In this document: positions 1 to 8,617 of the stretch, in pieces
How positions within the stretch are numbered: position 1 is the first letter of the stretch
How the letters are laid out: each line of letters begins with the position of its first letter
DNA from: Pseudomonadota bacterium
GTDB taxonomy: Bacteria; Pseudomonadota; Gammaproteobacteria; Burkholderiales; Burkholderiaceae_C
Direction of reading: 5' to 3'
Length of the DNA: 64,000 nt
Assembly (NCBI GenBank): GCA_023387335.1
Contig: JAEWIF010000006.1
Span: 124,001-188,000 of the forward strand
The notes under the pieces: model-generated
Told to the model about the DNA's origin: nothing
What the model saw: the letters and a program-made list of their open reading frames with translations, nothing else
The model's database searches: none
Position numbers and translations under genes: made by a program

Positions 1-414
1 CACCGTGCGGCGCACCAGGCGGCCGGCCTCCAGCGCCGCCACCAGCTCGGCCAGCGCGGCCGGGTCGGGATCGTTCTCCAGCAGCAGTTCCAGCGTGCCG
101 CCGCAGGGCAGGCCGAAGCGGTGCGCTTCATCGGCGGTAACGCCGTACTTCACGAACGACGGCGGGCCCGAAGGCATCTCGCGCGATTCGCCCTGCGGCG
201 CGTGGGCCTGCGTGAAGCGCCAGATCAGGTCGTCCTCGACGCAGCCGCCCGACACCGAGCCGACCACCGAGCCGTCCTGCGCCAGCGCCATGATCGAGCC
301 CACCGGCCGCGGCGACGATCCCCAGGTGCGCACCACGGTGGCGAGCAGCGCGCGCCGGCCCGCCGCGCGCCAGTCGCGCAGCGTGCGCAGCACCATCACG
401 TCGAGGTTTTCCAT
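1..414 (-). CDS. XdhC/CoxI family molybdenum-enzyme maturation protein (partial, 3' end outside window)
   Basis: The visible 138 residues form the N-terminal XdhC_CoxI domain, starting MENLDVMVLRTL and carrying the family's GSVSGGCVE stretch near residue 54. Proteins of this family bind molybdenum cofactor and help insert it, often in sulfurated form, into xanthine dehydrogenase and CO-dehydrogenase-like hydroxylases in the cytoplasm. It is the last visible gene of the minus-strand cox-like operon and begins 18 bases after the TonB receptor stop, so it is probably co-transcribed with the enzyme it serves. The rest of the protein, including any Rossmann domain, lies beyond the window edge. Confidence 0.85.
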   Translation of the reverse strand, partial: MENLDVMVLRTLRDWRAAGRRALLATVVRTWGSSPRPVGSIMALAQDGSVVGSVSGGCVEDDLIWRFTQAHAPQGESREMPSGPPSFVKYGVTADEAHRFGLPCGGTLELLLENDPDPAALAELVAALEAGRLVRRTV

Positions 415-432
415 CGTGCTCCCCGCGAAAGT

Positions 433-2571
433 TCAGAAGGCGTAGGCGGCGTTCACGCCCACCAGCCAGTTGCGGCCGGGCGCGGGTTCGAAGTAGCGGC
501 CGTTGCCCTCGTTGACGATCACGGAACCCGCGTACCGGCGATCCGTCACATTGTCGACGCGCACGAATTCCCGCACGGACCAGCGGCCCACCGCCTGCCG
601 CAGCGAAGCGCGCAGCCCGAGCGTGGTGGCCGCGGGCGCGAAGTCGGTGTTGCCGTCGTTCACCGCGATGCGGCCGGTGTGCCGCACTTCCACCGCGGTC
701 TGCAGCCCCCAGGGCTTGTGCTCCCAGGCCAGTTCGCCGAACAGCATCGCGCGCGGGATGCCGGGGATGCGATTGCCCGAAGGGACCACCACCGTGGGCG
801 TGGTGCAAGGCGGCGGACCGCAGGTGGTGAACGTGCTGTCGTAGCGCGCCTGCAGCAGCGTCGCGGCCACCTGCGTGGACCATCCGCCGCCGAAGCGCCC
901 GGCCAGCGCCGCCTCGAAACCGCGCCGCTCGGTGCGGCCCGCGTTCTGGAAGGTGCTGCGTCCGCCGGCGTTGGTGAGCACCACCAGTTCGTCGGTGGTG
1001 CGCGCCTGGAACAGCGCCGCATTCACCGCCCAGTCCTGCGACAGCTCGGCCTTGGCGCCGATCTCGAACTGCCGGCTGTACGCGCTGCGCAGGTCGAAGT
1101 TCAGGCCCGTGCCGCTGGGGCGGTACGACAGCTCGTTGAAGGTCGGCGTCTCGAAGCCGCGACCCGCCGAGGCGTAGAGGTTGAGCGAATCGTTCACATG
1201 GAACACCACTCCCAGCACCGGCGTGGTGGCCGAGTAGGTCGCCGATCCGCTGTCGTCGCCGTTGGCGCCGACGATGAAGCGGTCGCTGGAGGCGAACTTC
1301 ACCTGCGAATGCCGCACGCCGGCCGTCACCGACCAGCGCTCCAGGCTCCACACGCCCTGCACGTACTGGTCGAAGGTGCGCACGCGGTTCTCTTCGTCGC
1401 GCCGCAGCGCGCCCTGCACGCCGAGCACCTGCGAGGCCCCGGTGCCGGTGAAGTTCTGGAAGCCCAGGCGCTGCTCGGTCATGCGGTCGGCCGACAGCCC
1501 GAAGGTGATCGCCAGCGGCGCGTCGAAGGCCCGCGTTCGCATCACCCACTGCGCGTCGGCACCGTGGTAGCGGCGGTCCAGGTCGATCACGCCTCCCGGC
1601 TGCGTGATGGGCGTCTGCGTGCCCACCGGGATCGCCTGGAACTGCTCGGTCTCGCGAGTGCCGGTCCAGCCGGTGAACTTGAACGAGTGCACCGCGTTCA
1701 GCCGGTGCTCCAGGATGAAGCCGCCCTGCAGCTGGTCCACCGACTTGCGGGTGTTGAACTGCAGCGCCGCCGGGCTGGCCTGGCGCGGATCGGCCTCGAA
1801 CTCGGCGCGCGTCAGTCCCAGCGGGTCCTGCGTGTCCGGCATGCGCACGCTGTTGAGGATGAAGCTGAGCCGGGTGTCCTCGCTCGCGTTGTAGCGGACC
1901 TTGCCGTTGAAGCCGGTGCGCTCGGCGGCGCTGTGGTCTCGGAAGCCATCGGTGTCGAAGCGCGTGGCGCTCAGGTTGTACTGCACCGCCCCTTGCTGGC
2001 CCGACAGGCGCGCGTTGTGCCGCCGCGTGCCGAAGCTGCCGAAAGCCGTCCCGACCTCGGCCACGGTCTCGGGACCGCCGTCGGCGGTGAAGAGGCTGAT
2101 CACGCCGCCGGAGGAATTGCCGTACAGCGCGGAGAACGGCCCGCGCAGCACCTCGATGCGGTCGGCGGAGAGCAGGTCGAAGTGCGAGACCTGGCTCTGC
2201 CCGTCGGGCGCCGTGGCCGGGATGCCGTCGGTGTACAGGCGCAGGCCGCGCACGCCGAAGGTGGCGCGCGCGCCGTAGCCGCGCGAGGAGATCTGCACGT
2301 CCTGCGCGTAGTTCTGGCGGTTGAGTGCCGTGATGCCCGGCACGCGCGCCAGCGACTCCGACAGGTTGATGCCCAGCTGCGAGTCGCGCAGCGTGTCGCC
2401 GCGGATCACGTCGATCGAGGCCGGCGTGTCGAACGCCGGCTGGGTGATGCCCGGCGTGGCCGTGACGGTTTGCGGACGCAGCGTCCCTTCGACCGGCGGT
2501 GCCGTCGGCGTCTGGCCGGCGGCCTGGGCCGCCACGAAAGCCGCCGCAGCGGCGACAGCGGTCGTTCTCAT
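433..2571 (-). CDS. TonB-dependent outer membrane receptor
   Basis: A 712-residue protein starts MRTTAVAAAAAFVAAQAAGQ, a clear signal peptide. A plug domain follows (roughly 40-160, with DTPASIDVIRGDTL and an IEVLRGPFSALYG segment), then a long beta-barrel ending in a C-terminal aromatic-type strand (VGVNAAYAF). Length and layout are normal for receptors of iron chelates and other large ligands. The ATG was chosen because it opens the signal peptide; the longer reading frame upstream overlaps coxG. The gene starts 11 bases after coxG and precedes the XdhC gene, so it sits inside the molybdenum-hydroxylase operon. That is unusual and may mean it imports the enzyme's substrate or a metal chelate. 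The ligand cannot be told from sequence. Confidence 0.9.
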   Translation of the reverse strand: MRTTAVAAAAAFVAAQAAGQTPTAPPVEGTLRPQTVTATPGITQPAFDTPASIDVIRGDTLRDSQLGINLSESLARVPGITALNRQNYAQDVQISSRGYGARATFGVRGLRLYTDGIPATAPDGQSQVSHFDLLSADRIEVLRGPFSALYGNSSGGVISLFTADGGPETVAEVGTAFGSFGTRRHNARLSGQQGAVQYNLSATRFDTDGFRDHSAAERTGFNGKVRYNASEDTRLSFILNSVRMPDTQDPLGLTRAEFEADPRQASPAALQFNTRKSVDQLQGGFILEHRLNAVHSFKFTGWTGTRETEQFQAIPVGTQTPITQPGGVIDLDRRYHGADAQWVMRTRAFDAPLAITFGLSADRMTEQRLGFQNFTGTGASQVLGVQGALRRDEENRVRTFDQYVQGVWSLERWSVTAGVRHSQVKFASSDRFIVGANGDDSGSATYSATTPVLGVVFHVNDSLNLYASAGRGFETPTFNELSYRPSGTGLNFDLRSAYSRQFEIGAKAELSQDWAVNAALFQARTTDELVVLTNAGGRSTFQNAGRTERRGFEAALAGRFGGGWSTQVAATLLQARYDSTFTTCGPPPCTTPTVVVPSGNRIPGIPRAMLFGELAWEHKPWGLQTAVEVRHTGRIAVNDGNTDFAPAATTLGLRASLRQAVGRWSVREFVRVDNVTDRRYAGSVIVNEGNGRYFEPAPGRNWLVGVNAAYAF

Positions 2572-2582
2572 GATCACACCTC

Positions 2583-3188
2583 TCAGCGCGACAACCAGAA
2601 CACCAGGCCGGCCGCGATGGCGACACCGGCCGCCCAGACCCAGGCAGGAACCCCGCCGCGCGCGGTGGCCACGCCGGGCGCCGGATCCGGCGCCGCCGCG
2701 GCCTGCGCATTGGTGGCTTCCGCGGCCGCCGCGGATTCCACGGGATGGCGTTTCCGCAGCTCCTGCTCGAAGCGCTTGAAGAAGTCCTCCGCCATCGATC
2801 GCGCAACGCCGTCGATCAGCCGCTGGCCCACCTGCGCGATCTTGCCGCCCACCTGCGCGCTGGCCGTGTACTGCAGCTCGCAACCCGCGTCGCGCGGCTC
2901 CAGCAGCACCTTGGCCTCGCCCTTGCCGAAGCCGGCCGCGCCGCCCTGCCCTTCGAACTTCATCGTGTAGCTCGAGGGCGGCTGCACGTCCAGCAGCTGG
3001 ATCTTCCCGGAGAACTTGGCCGCGACCGGGCCGACCTTCACCGACATGCCGATCGCGTACTGGTCCGGCCCGGTCGACTCGATGCGGTCGCAGCCGGGGA
3101 TGCAGGCCTTGAGCACCTGCGGGTCGTTGAGCGCTTCCCAGGCTTCCTGCCTGTCCACCGCCAGCGTGCGGCTGCCTTGCATGTCCAT
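2583..3188 (-). CDS. coxG: CoxG, SRPBCC-fold protein with C-terminal membrane anchor
   Basis: A 201-residue protein. Residues 1-145 are a CoxG/SRPBCC domain (WEALNDPQVLKACIPGCD near the start, then the GKGEAKVLLEP region). An Ala/Pro linker follows, and one C-terminal membrane helix (VWAAGVAIAAGLVFWLSR). CoxG proteins are thought to recruit CO-dehydrogenase-like enzymes to the inner membrane; some also bind quinone. The start was set at MDMQG because GGGAG lies just upstream and the longer frame runs through coxE. It lies 23 bases after coxE and 11 before the TonB receptor, consistent with one operon. Confidence 0.9.
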   Translation of the reverse strand: MDMQGSRTLAVDRQEAWEALNDPQVLKACIPGCDRIESTGPDQYAIGMSVKVGPVAAKFSGKIQLLDVQPPSSYTMKFEGQGGAAGFGKGEAKVLLEPRDAGCELQYTASAQVGGKIAQVGQRLIDGVARSMAEDFFKRFEQELRKRHPVESAAAAEATNAQAAAAPDPAPGVATARGGVPAWVWAAGVAIAAGLVFWLSR

Positions 3189-3211
3189 GTCGTGCTCCCT
3201 CGTGTCGTCGT

Positions 3212-4405
3212 TCAGCGGTCCATCACGGCCGCGATGCTTCCCGCCAGCTGTTCCAGCGTTTCGATGTTGTGCACCGCCAGCATGCCGTGCGCGGCGCGAT
3301 GCAGCTGCACCGCGCCGCGCGCCAGCGGCTCGTAGCCGGAGAAGCGCAGCAGCGGGTTGAGCCAGAGCAGGCGACGGCAATGCAGCCGCAGCCAGTCGAG
3401 CTCGCGGCCCAGCGCTTCCGGCTCGCCGGTGTCGAGGCCGTCGGTGATCAGCAGCACGAGCGTGCGGCGGCCGACCAGTCGTCGCGAGTGGTTCCTGCGC
3501 AGCATGGCCAGCGATTCGCCCAGCCGGGTGCCGCCGGCGAAGTCGTCGATCGCCGCGCTCGCCATCGACAGCATGGCGTCGGTGTCGCCCTGCCTGAACG
3601 CGGCGCTCAGGTCGGTGAGGTGCGTGCCGAACGCGAACACGTCGCAGCGGCCGACGCGCCCGCCCTCCGCATGGCGCGTGGCGGCATGGAGGAAGGCCAG
3701 CAGCAGCCGCGCGTAGCGCTCCATCGAACCCGAGACGTCCAGCAGCACCAGCAAGGGCAACGGCTGCCGGCGCCGCTCGCGCCGCGGCAGATGCACCACC
3801 TCGCCGCCGGTGCGCGCCGCCGCGCGCATGGCGCCGGGCCAGTGCGGCCGGCTGCCGCGCACGCCGGTGTGCGTGCGGCGCGCGGGCACCGTCGGCACCG
3901 GCAGCGCGACGTCGCGCGCGATGCGCTCCACCAGCCGGTACTCGTCGGCGGAAAGGCCGTTGAAGTCGGCATGGCGCAGGCGTTGCAGGTCGCTGGCCGT
4001 CATCGCGGCGTCGAAGCGCACTTCCTGGTCGGGCTTGCGCGGCCGGCCCTGGCCGGCGCGTTGCGGCGCGAGCGCTTCCTGCACGCGCGGGCGGCGCTTG
4101 ACCGGTTCGGCCTTGCCTTCGCCCTGCGGCAGCATCTGCGCAAGCAGCTTCTGCGCCATGCCGGGATCGCGGAAGAACGCATCGAAGAGCTCGCGGAACA
4201 CGAGGCGGTCCTGCTCGCGGCCCACCATCACCGACTCCAGCGCCGCGCCCAGGTCCTCGCGCCTTTCCAGGCCGACCAGCGTCGCGGCTTCGGTGGCGAG
4301 CGCGATGCGCGCGCTGTCCACCCGCACGCCGGCGCGCCGCAGCGCACGTCCGAAGCCGGCGATGTTGTCGGCCAGCTTGCCGGTGCGCGCGTCGCCGAGC
4401 TGCAT
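3212..4405 (-). CDS. coxE: CoxE-like VWA domain protein
   Basis: A 397-residue protein of the CoxE/DUF58-type VWA family. The N-terminal half is a helical CoxE region; the C-terminal half is a von Willebrand A domain with a MIDAS start LLVLLDVSGSMERYAR (DxSxS). In CO dehydrogenase systems CoxE works with the AAA+ protein CoxD in building the sulfurated copper/molybdenum or Mo-only active site. The start is set at MQLGDA rather than the in-frame upstream MTGTS, because that upstream ATG is part of the adjoining palindromic repeat. The moxR gene ends about 100 bases upstream, with the repeat between. Confidence 0.88.
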   Translation of the reverse strand: MQLGDARTGKLADNIAGFGRALRRAGVRVDSARIALATEAATLVGLERREDLGAALESVMVGREQDRLVFRELFDAFFRDPGMAQKLLAQMLPQGEGKAEPVKRRPRVQEALAPQRAGQGRPRKPDQEVRFDAAMTASDLQRLRHADFNGLSADEYRLVERIARDVALPVPTVPARRTHTGVRGSRPHWPGAMRAAARTGGEVVHLPRRERRRQPLPLLVLLDVSGSMERYARLLLAFLHAATRHAEGGRVGRCDVFAFGTHLTDLSAAFRQGDTDAMLSMASAAIDDFAGGTRLGESLAMLRRNHSRRLVGRRTLVLLITDGLDTGEPEALGRELDWLRLHCRRLLWLNPLLRFSGYEPLARGAVQLHRAAHGMLAVHNIETLEQLAGSIAAVMDR

Positions 4406-4415
4406 GCTTGTCCCC

Positions 4416-4500
4416 GTCATTCCCGCGGAGGCGGGAATCCAGTGCGTCCGCCTTCCGCGGACTGCCGGAAGCCCTGGGTCCCCGCCTTCGCGGGGATGAC
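4416..4500. repeat. REP-like palindromic repeat pair (copy 1)
   Basis: Two copies of a roughly 27-base unit face each other. The first runs GTCATTCCCGCGGAGGCGGG and on to CCAG (4416-4442); the second is its inverted form, ending CGCCTTCGCGGGGATGAC (4474-4500). Each unit is itself a near-palindrome around GCG-AGGCG. The pair fills the gap between moxR/coxD and coxE inside the operon. The same unit recurs at 10386-10411 and 18197-18259. Confidence 0.85.
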
Positions 4501-4511
4501 GGTGGCGGCCC

Positions 4512-5402
4512 TCATGCCGCCTCCGGCTTGAGCAGGTCGGCGGCCAGGTCGCGCGTGAGCGCGGCCACGTCCTCGCGCTGCTTGAACAGGATGCCGGCGG
4601 TGTCGGTCACCACCTCCGGATCGAGCGCCAGCGTGTCCAGCGCGACCAGCGCCTTGGCCCACTCCACGCTCTCGGCGATGCCGGGCGTACGCTGGAAGGC
4701 GCCGGCGAAAGGCTGGCTGCGCAGGCGCGCGACGAACGCCGACACCTGGTCGGCCAGGGCCTCGCCGGCCTGCGGCACGCGCGATCGCACGATGGCGAGC
4801 TCGCGTTCGCGGTCCGGGTAGTCGAGCCAGTGGTAGAGGCAGCGCCGCTTGAGCGCGTCGTGCAGCTCGCGCGTTCGATTGCTGGTCAGGATGGTCACCG
4901 GCGCGGCCTGCGCGCGCACCGTGCCCAGTTCGGGGATACTGACCTGGTATTCGCCCAGGTACTCGAGCAGGAAGGCTTCGAACGGCTCGTCGGCGCGATC
5001 GAGTTCATCGACCAGCAGCACCGCCCCCGGCGCGGGCGCCTGCAGGGCCTGCAGCAGCGGCCGGCGGATCAGGTACTTCTCCTGGTAGACCTCGCGCTCG
5101 GCCTGCGCCGCCGTGCCGTGGCCTTCCGCCGCACGCAGGTGCAGCAGCTGCGCCGCGTAGTTCCATTCGTAGAGCGCCTCGCGCTGCTCCAGGCCGTCGT
5201 AGCACTGCAGGCGCAGCAGCTCGCGCCCCAGCGCCGCGGCCAGCGCCTTCGCCAGTTCCGTCTTGCCCACGCCCGGCTCGCCCTCCAGCAGCAGCGGCCG
5301 TTGCAGCTTCAGCGCGAGGAAAGCCGCGGTGGCCAGGCGGCGGTCGGCGAAGTAGCCGACCGACTGGAGTGATTGGATCAGGGCATCGATGGAGGCTGGC
5401 AC
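4512..5402 (-). CDS. coxD: MoxR-type AAA+ ATPase (CoxD)
   Basis: A 296-residue MoxR-family AAA+ protein with Walker A GEPGVGKT at residues 41-48 and Walker B LLVDELDR near 128-136. MoxR proteins pair with VWA proteins as chaperone-like ATPases; here the partner is the CoxE protein encoded next. In CO dehydrogenase maturation CoxD is needed to complete the metal active site. Translation starts at a GTG, 12 bases after the coxM stop, so it belongs to the same transcript as coxSLM. Confidence 0.9.
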   Translation of the reverse strand: MPASIDALIQSLQSVGYFADRRLATAAFLALKLQRPLLLEGEPGVGKTELAKALAAALGRELLRLQCYDGLEQREALYEWNYAAQLLHLRAAEGHGTAAQAEREVYQEKYLIRRPLLQALQAPAPGAVLLVDELDRADEPFEAFLLEYLGEYQVSIPELGTVRAQAAPVTILTSNRTRELHDALKRRCLYHWLDYPDRERELAIVRSRVPQAGEALADQVSAFVARLRSQPFAGAFQRTPGIAESVEWAKALVALDTLALDPEVVTDTAGILFKQREDVAALTRDLAADLLKPEAA

Positions 5403-5414
5403 GATCCCGCGAGA

Positions 5415-6203
5415 TTAGCCCAGCGCCTTGGCCACCGCTCGCTGCGCCATCACGCTGATGAGCTGCGCGCGGTACTCGGCGCTGGCGTGCAGGTCGCTCG
5501 ACAGGCCGTCGCTGGAGATCTTCAGGCCCGCCGACGCCGGCGTGAAGTTGCGCGACAGCGCGTCCTCCAGGCCCTGGTGGCGGAACACGCCGTTGCCGCC
5601 GCCGGTGACCGCCACGCGCACGCCCGAGGCCGTCTGCGCGACGAACACGCCGATGAGCGCGAAGCGCGAGGCCGGCTGCTTGAACTTGATGTAGGCCGCC
5701 TTCGACGGGACCGGGAACGAGATCGCGGTGATCAGCTCGCCTTCTTCCAGCGCCGTGCTGAACAGCCCGGTGAAGAAGTCGTCGGCCGCGATCTTGCGCT
5801 TGTTCGTCTGCACCGTCGCGTTCAGGCCCAGCACCGCGCTGGGATAGCAGGCCGCGGGATCGTTGTTGGCCACCGAGCCGCCGAGGGTGCCCAGGGCACG
5901 AACCTGGCGATCACCGATGTGGCCGGCCAGGTCGGCCAGCGCGGGGATGGCCTTGCGGACTTCCTCGCTGGCGGCGACTTCGGCGTGGCGGGTCATCGCG
6001 CCGATGACCAGGTTGTCGCCCTCGCGCCGGATGCCCGCGAGTTCGCGCACCGCGCCCAGGTCGACCAGCTGCTCGGGATTGGCCAGGCGCAGCTTCATCG
6101 ACGCCAGCAGCGTCTGGCCACCGGCCAGCGGCTTGCCGCCGGCACCGGACAGGCGGGCGGCTTCGGGCAGCGCGGTGGGACGTTCGAAGGTGAATGCGTA
6201 CAT
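5415..6203 (-). CDS. coxM: CO-dehydrogenase-like medium (FAD) subunit
   Basis: A 262-residue FAD-binding protein of the xanthine dehydrogenase/CoxM family. It has the N-terminal FAD-binding signature GAGGKPLAGGQTLLASMKLR and, near the middle, the TLGGSVANNDPAACYPSA stretch that contacts FAD; a CO_deh_flav_C domain follows. It passes electrons from the 2Fe-2S subunit to the final acceptor. A strong GGAGAC ribosome site stands four bases before the ATG, in the same spacing as coxS. It follows coxL by 21 bases. Confidence 0.93.
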   Translation of the reverse strand: MYAFTFERPTALPEAARLSGAGGKPLAGGQTLLASMKLRLANPEQLVDLGAVRELAGIRREGDNLVIGAMTRHAEVAASEEVRKAIPALADLAGHIGDRQVRALGTLGGSVANNDPAACYPSAVLGLNATVQTNKRKIAADDFFTGLFSTALEEGELITAISFPVPSKAAYIKFKQPASRFALIGVFVAQTASGVRVAVTGGGNGVFRHQGLEDALSRNFTPASAGLKISSDGLSSDLHASAEYRAQLISVMAQRAVAKALG

Positions 6204-6224
6204 GCTCGTCTCCTTGCGTCTGGA

Positions 6225-8597
6225 TCAGGCCCGGGCCTGCTGGATGGCCTGCCACACGCGCGGCGGGCTGGCCGGCATGTCCAGCTCCTTCACGCCCAGG
6301 TCCTTGAGCGCGTCGAGCACCGCGTTGATCACCGCCGGCGGCGAGCCGATGGCGCCGGCCTCGCCGCAGCCCTTGGTGCCCAGCGGGTTGTGGGTGCACG
6401 GCGTGGACACGGTGGCGAGCTTGAACTCCGGCAGGTCGTTCGCGCGCGGCATCGCGTAGTCCATGAAGCTGCCGGTGAGCAGCTGGCCGCTTTCGCGGTC
6501 GTACACGCAGTTCTCCAGCAGCGCCTGGCCAATGCCCTGCGCCAGGCCGCCGTGCACCTGGCCCTCGACGATCATCGGATTGATGATGGTGCCGAAGTCG
6601 TCCACCGCGGTGAAGCGGTCCAGCTGCACCACGCCGGTGGTCGGATCGACTTCCACCTCGGCGATGTAGGTTCCGGCCGGGAAGGTGAAGTTGGTCGGGT
6701 CGTAGAACGCGGTCTCGTTGAGGCCCGGCTCCAGTTTGTCGAGCGGGTAGTTGTGCGGCACGTAGGCCGTCAGCGCCACCTGGCCGAACGGGATCTTCTT
6801 GTCGGTGCCCTTGACCTTGAACTCGCCGCCCTCGAACTCGATGTCGGCATCGCTGGCCTCCATCAGGTGGGCCGCGATCTTCTTGGCCTTGGCCTCGATC
6901 TTGTCCAGCGCCTTCATGATGGCCGCGCCGCCCACGCTGATCGAGCGCGATCCGTAGGTGCCCATGCCGAACGGCACCCGGCCGGTGTCGCCGTGCACCA
7001 CGTCCACGTTCTCCACCGGGATGCCCAGCCGCGCCGCGACCACTTGCGCGAACGTGGTCTCGTGGCCCTGGCCGTGGCTGTGCGAGCCGGTGAACACGGT
7101 GACGCTGCCGGTGGGGTGCACGCGGATCTCGCCGCATTCGAACAGGCCGGCCCGCGCGCCCAGCGCACCCGCGATGTTCGACGGCGCGATGCCGCAGGCC
7201 TCGATGTAGCTGCTGTAGCCGATGCCGCGCTTGAGGCCCTTCGCCTCGCTGGCCGTGCGGCGCGCCTCGAAGCCTTCCACCTCGGCCAGCGACCTGGCCT
7301 TGTCCATGCAGGCGTTGTAGTCGCCGGTGTCGTACTGCAGCGCCACCGGGGTCTGGTAGGGGAACTGGGTGATGAAGTTGCGTCTGCGGATCTCGTCCTG
7401 TGACAGGCCCATCTCCCACGCGCAGCGCGTCACCAGCCGCTCGAGCAGGTAGGTGGCCTCGGGCCGGCCGGCGCCGCGGTACGCATCCACCGGCGCGGTG
7501 TTGGTGAACCACGCATCCACCTCGACGTGGATCAGCGGCGTGGTGTACTGGCCCGCCAGCAGCGTGGCGTACAGGATCGTCGGCACGCAGGTGGAGAAGG
7601 TCGACAGGTAGGCGCCGAGGTTGGCGTCGGTGTGCACGCGCAGCGCGAGGAACTTGCCGTCGGCGTCCATCGCCATCTCGGCGCGGCTGACGTGGTCGCG
7701 GCCGTGGGCGTCGCACAGGAACGCCTCGCTGCGCTCGCAGGTCCACTTGATCGCGCAGTTGAGCTGTTTCGCGGCCCAGGTCAGCGCCACGTCCTCGGCG
7801 TAGAGATAGATCTTGGAACCGAAGCCGCCGCCGACGTCGGGCGCGATCACGCGCACCTTGTGCTCGGGCAGGCCCAGCACGAACGCCGTCATCAGCAGCC
7901 GCTCGACGTGCGGGTTCTGGTTGGACACGTACAGCGTGTACTCGTCGCTGGCGCGGTTGAACGAGCCGATGGCCGCGCGCGGCTCCATCGCGTTGGGCAC
8001 CAGGCGGTTGTTCGTCAGGTCCAGCGTGGTGACGTGCGCGGCCTTGGCGAACGCGGCATCCACCTGGGCCTTGTCGCCGATCGCCCACTTGTAGCAATGG
8101 TTGCCGGGCGCGGCGTCGTGCAGCACCGTGGCCTTGGCCGCGTCGCGCACGTCCACCACCGCGGGCAGCGCGTCGTAGTCGACCTCCACCGCCTCGGCCG
8201 CGTCGCGGGCCTGTTCCAGCGTGTCCGCCACCACCATCGCGACGTGGTCGCCGACGTAGCGCACCTTGCCCTGCGCCAGGATGGGATGCGGCGGCTCCTT
8301 CATCGGCGTGCCGTCGGTGCTGGTGATCAGCCAGCCGCACGGCAGCCCGCCCATCTTGCCTTCCACGTCCTTGCCGGTGAACACCTTCGCCACGCCCGGC
8401 ATGCCCTCGGCGCGCGAGACGTCGATGGACTTGATGGTCGCGTGCGCATGCGGCGACCGCACGAACACCGCGTAGCGCATGTTCGGCAGGTGGATGTCGT
8501 CGGTGTACTGGCCGCTGCCGGTGAGGAAGCGGTAGTCCTCCTTGCGGCGCAGGGCCTCGCCGATGTGCGGCAGGCCGGAGAAGTCGGATGCACCCAT
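6225..8597 (-). CDS. coxL: Form II CO-dehydrogenase-like molybdopterin large subunit
   Basis: A 790-residue catalytic subunit of the xanthine oxidase family. It binds molybdopterin (APDVGGGFGSK near 252-262, GSHSHGQGHETTFAQV in the second half) and has the catalytic glutamate in GTKGCGEAGAIGSPPA near the C-terminus. The active-site loop at residues 372-378 (bases 7464-7484) reads AYRGAGR. True aerobic CO dehydrogenases (form I) have AYxCSFR, whose cysteine holds copper. This is therefore a form II enzyme whose substrate is unknown, probably an aldehyde or a heteroaromatic. The start is MGASDF; the longer frame overlaps coxS. Gene order S-L-M also matches form II. Confidence 0.93.
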   Translation of the reverse strand: MGASDFSGLPHIGEALRRKEDYRFLTGSGQYTDDIHLPNMRYAVFVRSPHAHATIKSIDVSRAEGMPGVAKVFTGKDVEGKMGGLPCGWLITSTDGTPMKEPPHPILAQGKVRYVGDHVAMVVADTLEQARDAAEAVEVDYDALPAVVDVRDAAKATVLHDAAPGNHCYKWAIGDKAQVDAAFAKAAHVTTLDLTNNRLVPNAMEPRAAIGSFNRASDEYTLYVSNQNPHVERLLMTAFVLGLPEHKVRVIAPDVGGGFGSKIYLYAEDVALTWAAKQLNCAIKWTCERSEAFLCDAHGRDHVSRAEMAMDADGKFLALRVHTDANLGAYLSTFSTCVPTILYATLLAGQYTTPLIHVEVDAWFTNTAPVDAYRGAGRPEATYLLERLVTRCAWEMGLSQDEIRRRNFITQFPYQTPVALQYDTGDYNACMDKARSLAEVEGFEARRTASEAKGLKRGIGYSSYIEACGIAPSNIAGALGARAGLFECGEIRVHPTGSVTVFTGSHSHGQGHETTFAQVVAARLGIPVENVDVVHGDTGRVPFGMGTYGSRSISVGGAAIMKALDKIEAKAKKIAAHLMEASDADIEFEGGEFKVKGTDKKIPFGQVALTAYVPHNYPLDKLEPGLNETAFYDPTNFTFPAGTYIAEVEVDPTTGVVQLDRFTAVDDFGTIINPMIVEGQVHGGLAQGIGQALLENCVYDRESGQLLTGSFMDYAMPRANDLPEFKLATVSTPCTHNPLGTKGCGEAGAIGSPPAVINAVLDALKDLGVKELDMPASPPRVWQAIQQARA

Positions 8598-8617
8598 GGT
8601 TCGCTCCTCGATTCGGT

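Noticed and set aside
121..2970. A 949-codon plus-strand frame opposite the TonB receptor and coxG
   Set aside because: Arg/Ala/His-rich composition and no domain; the opposite strand encodes a full-length TonB receptor. It is a GC-driven shadow.
3212..4420. MTGTS start for CoxE
   Set aside because: The ATG and first codons are part of the REP-like repeat; the family alignment begins at MQLGDA.
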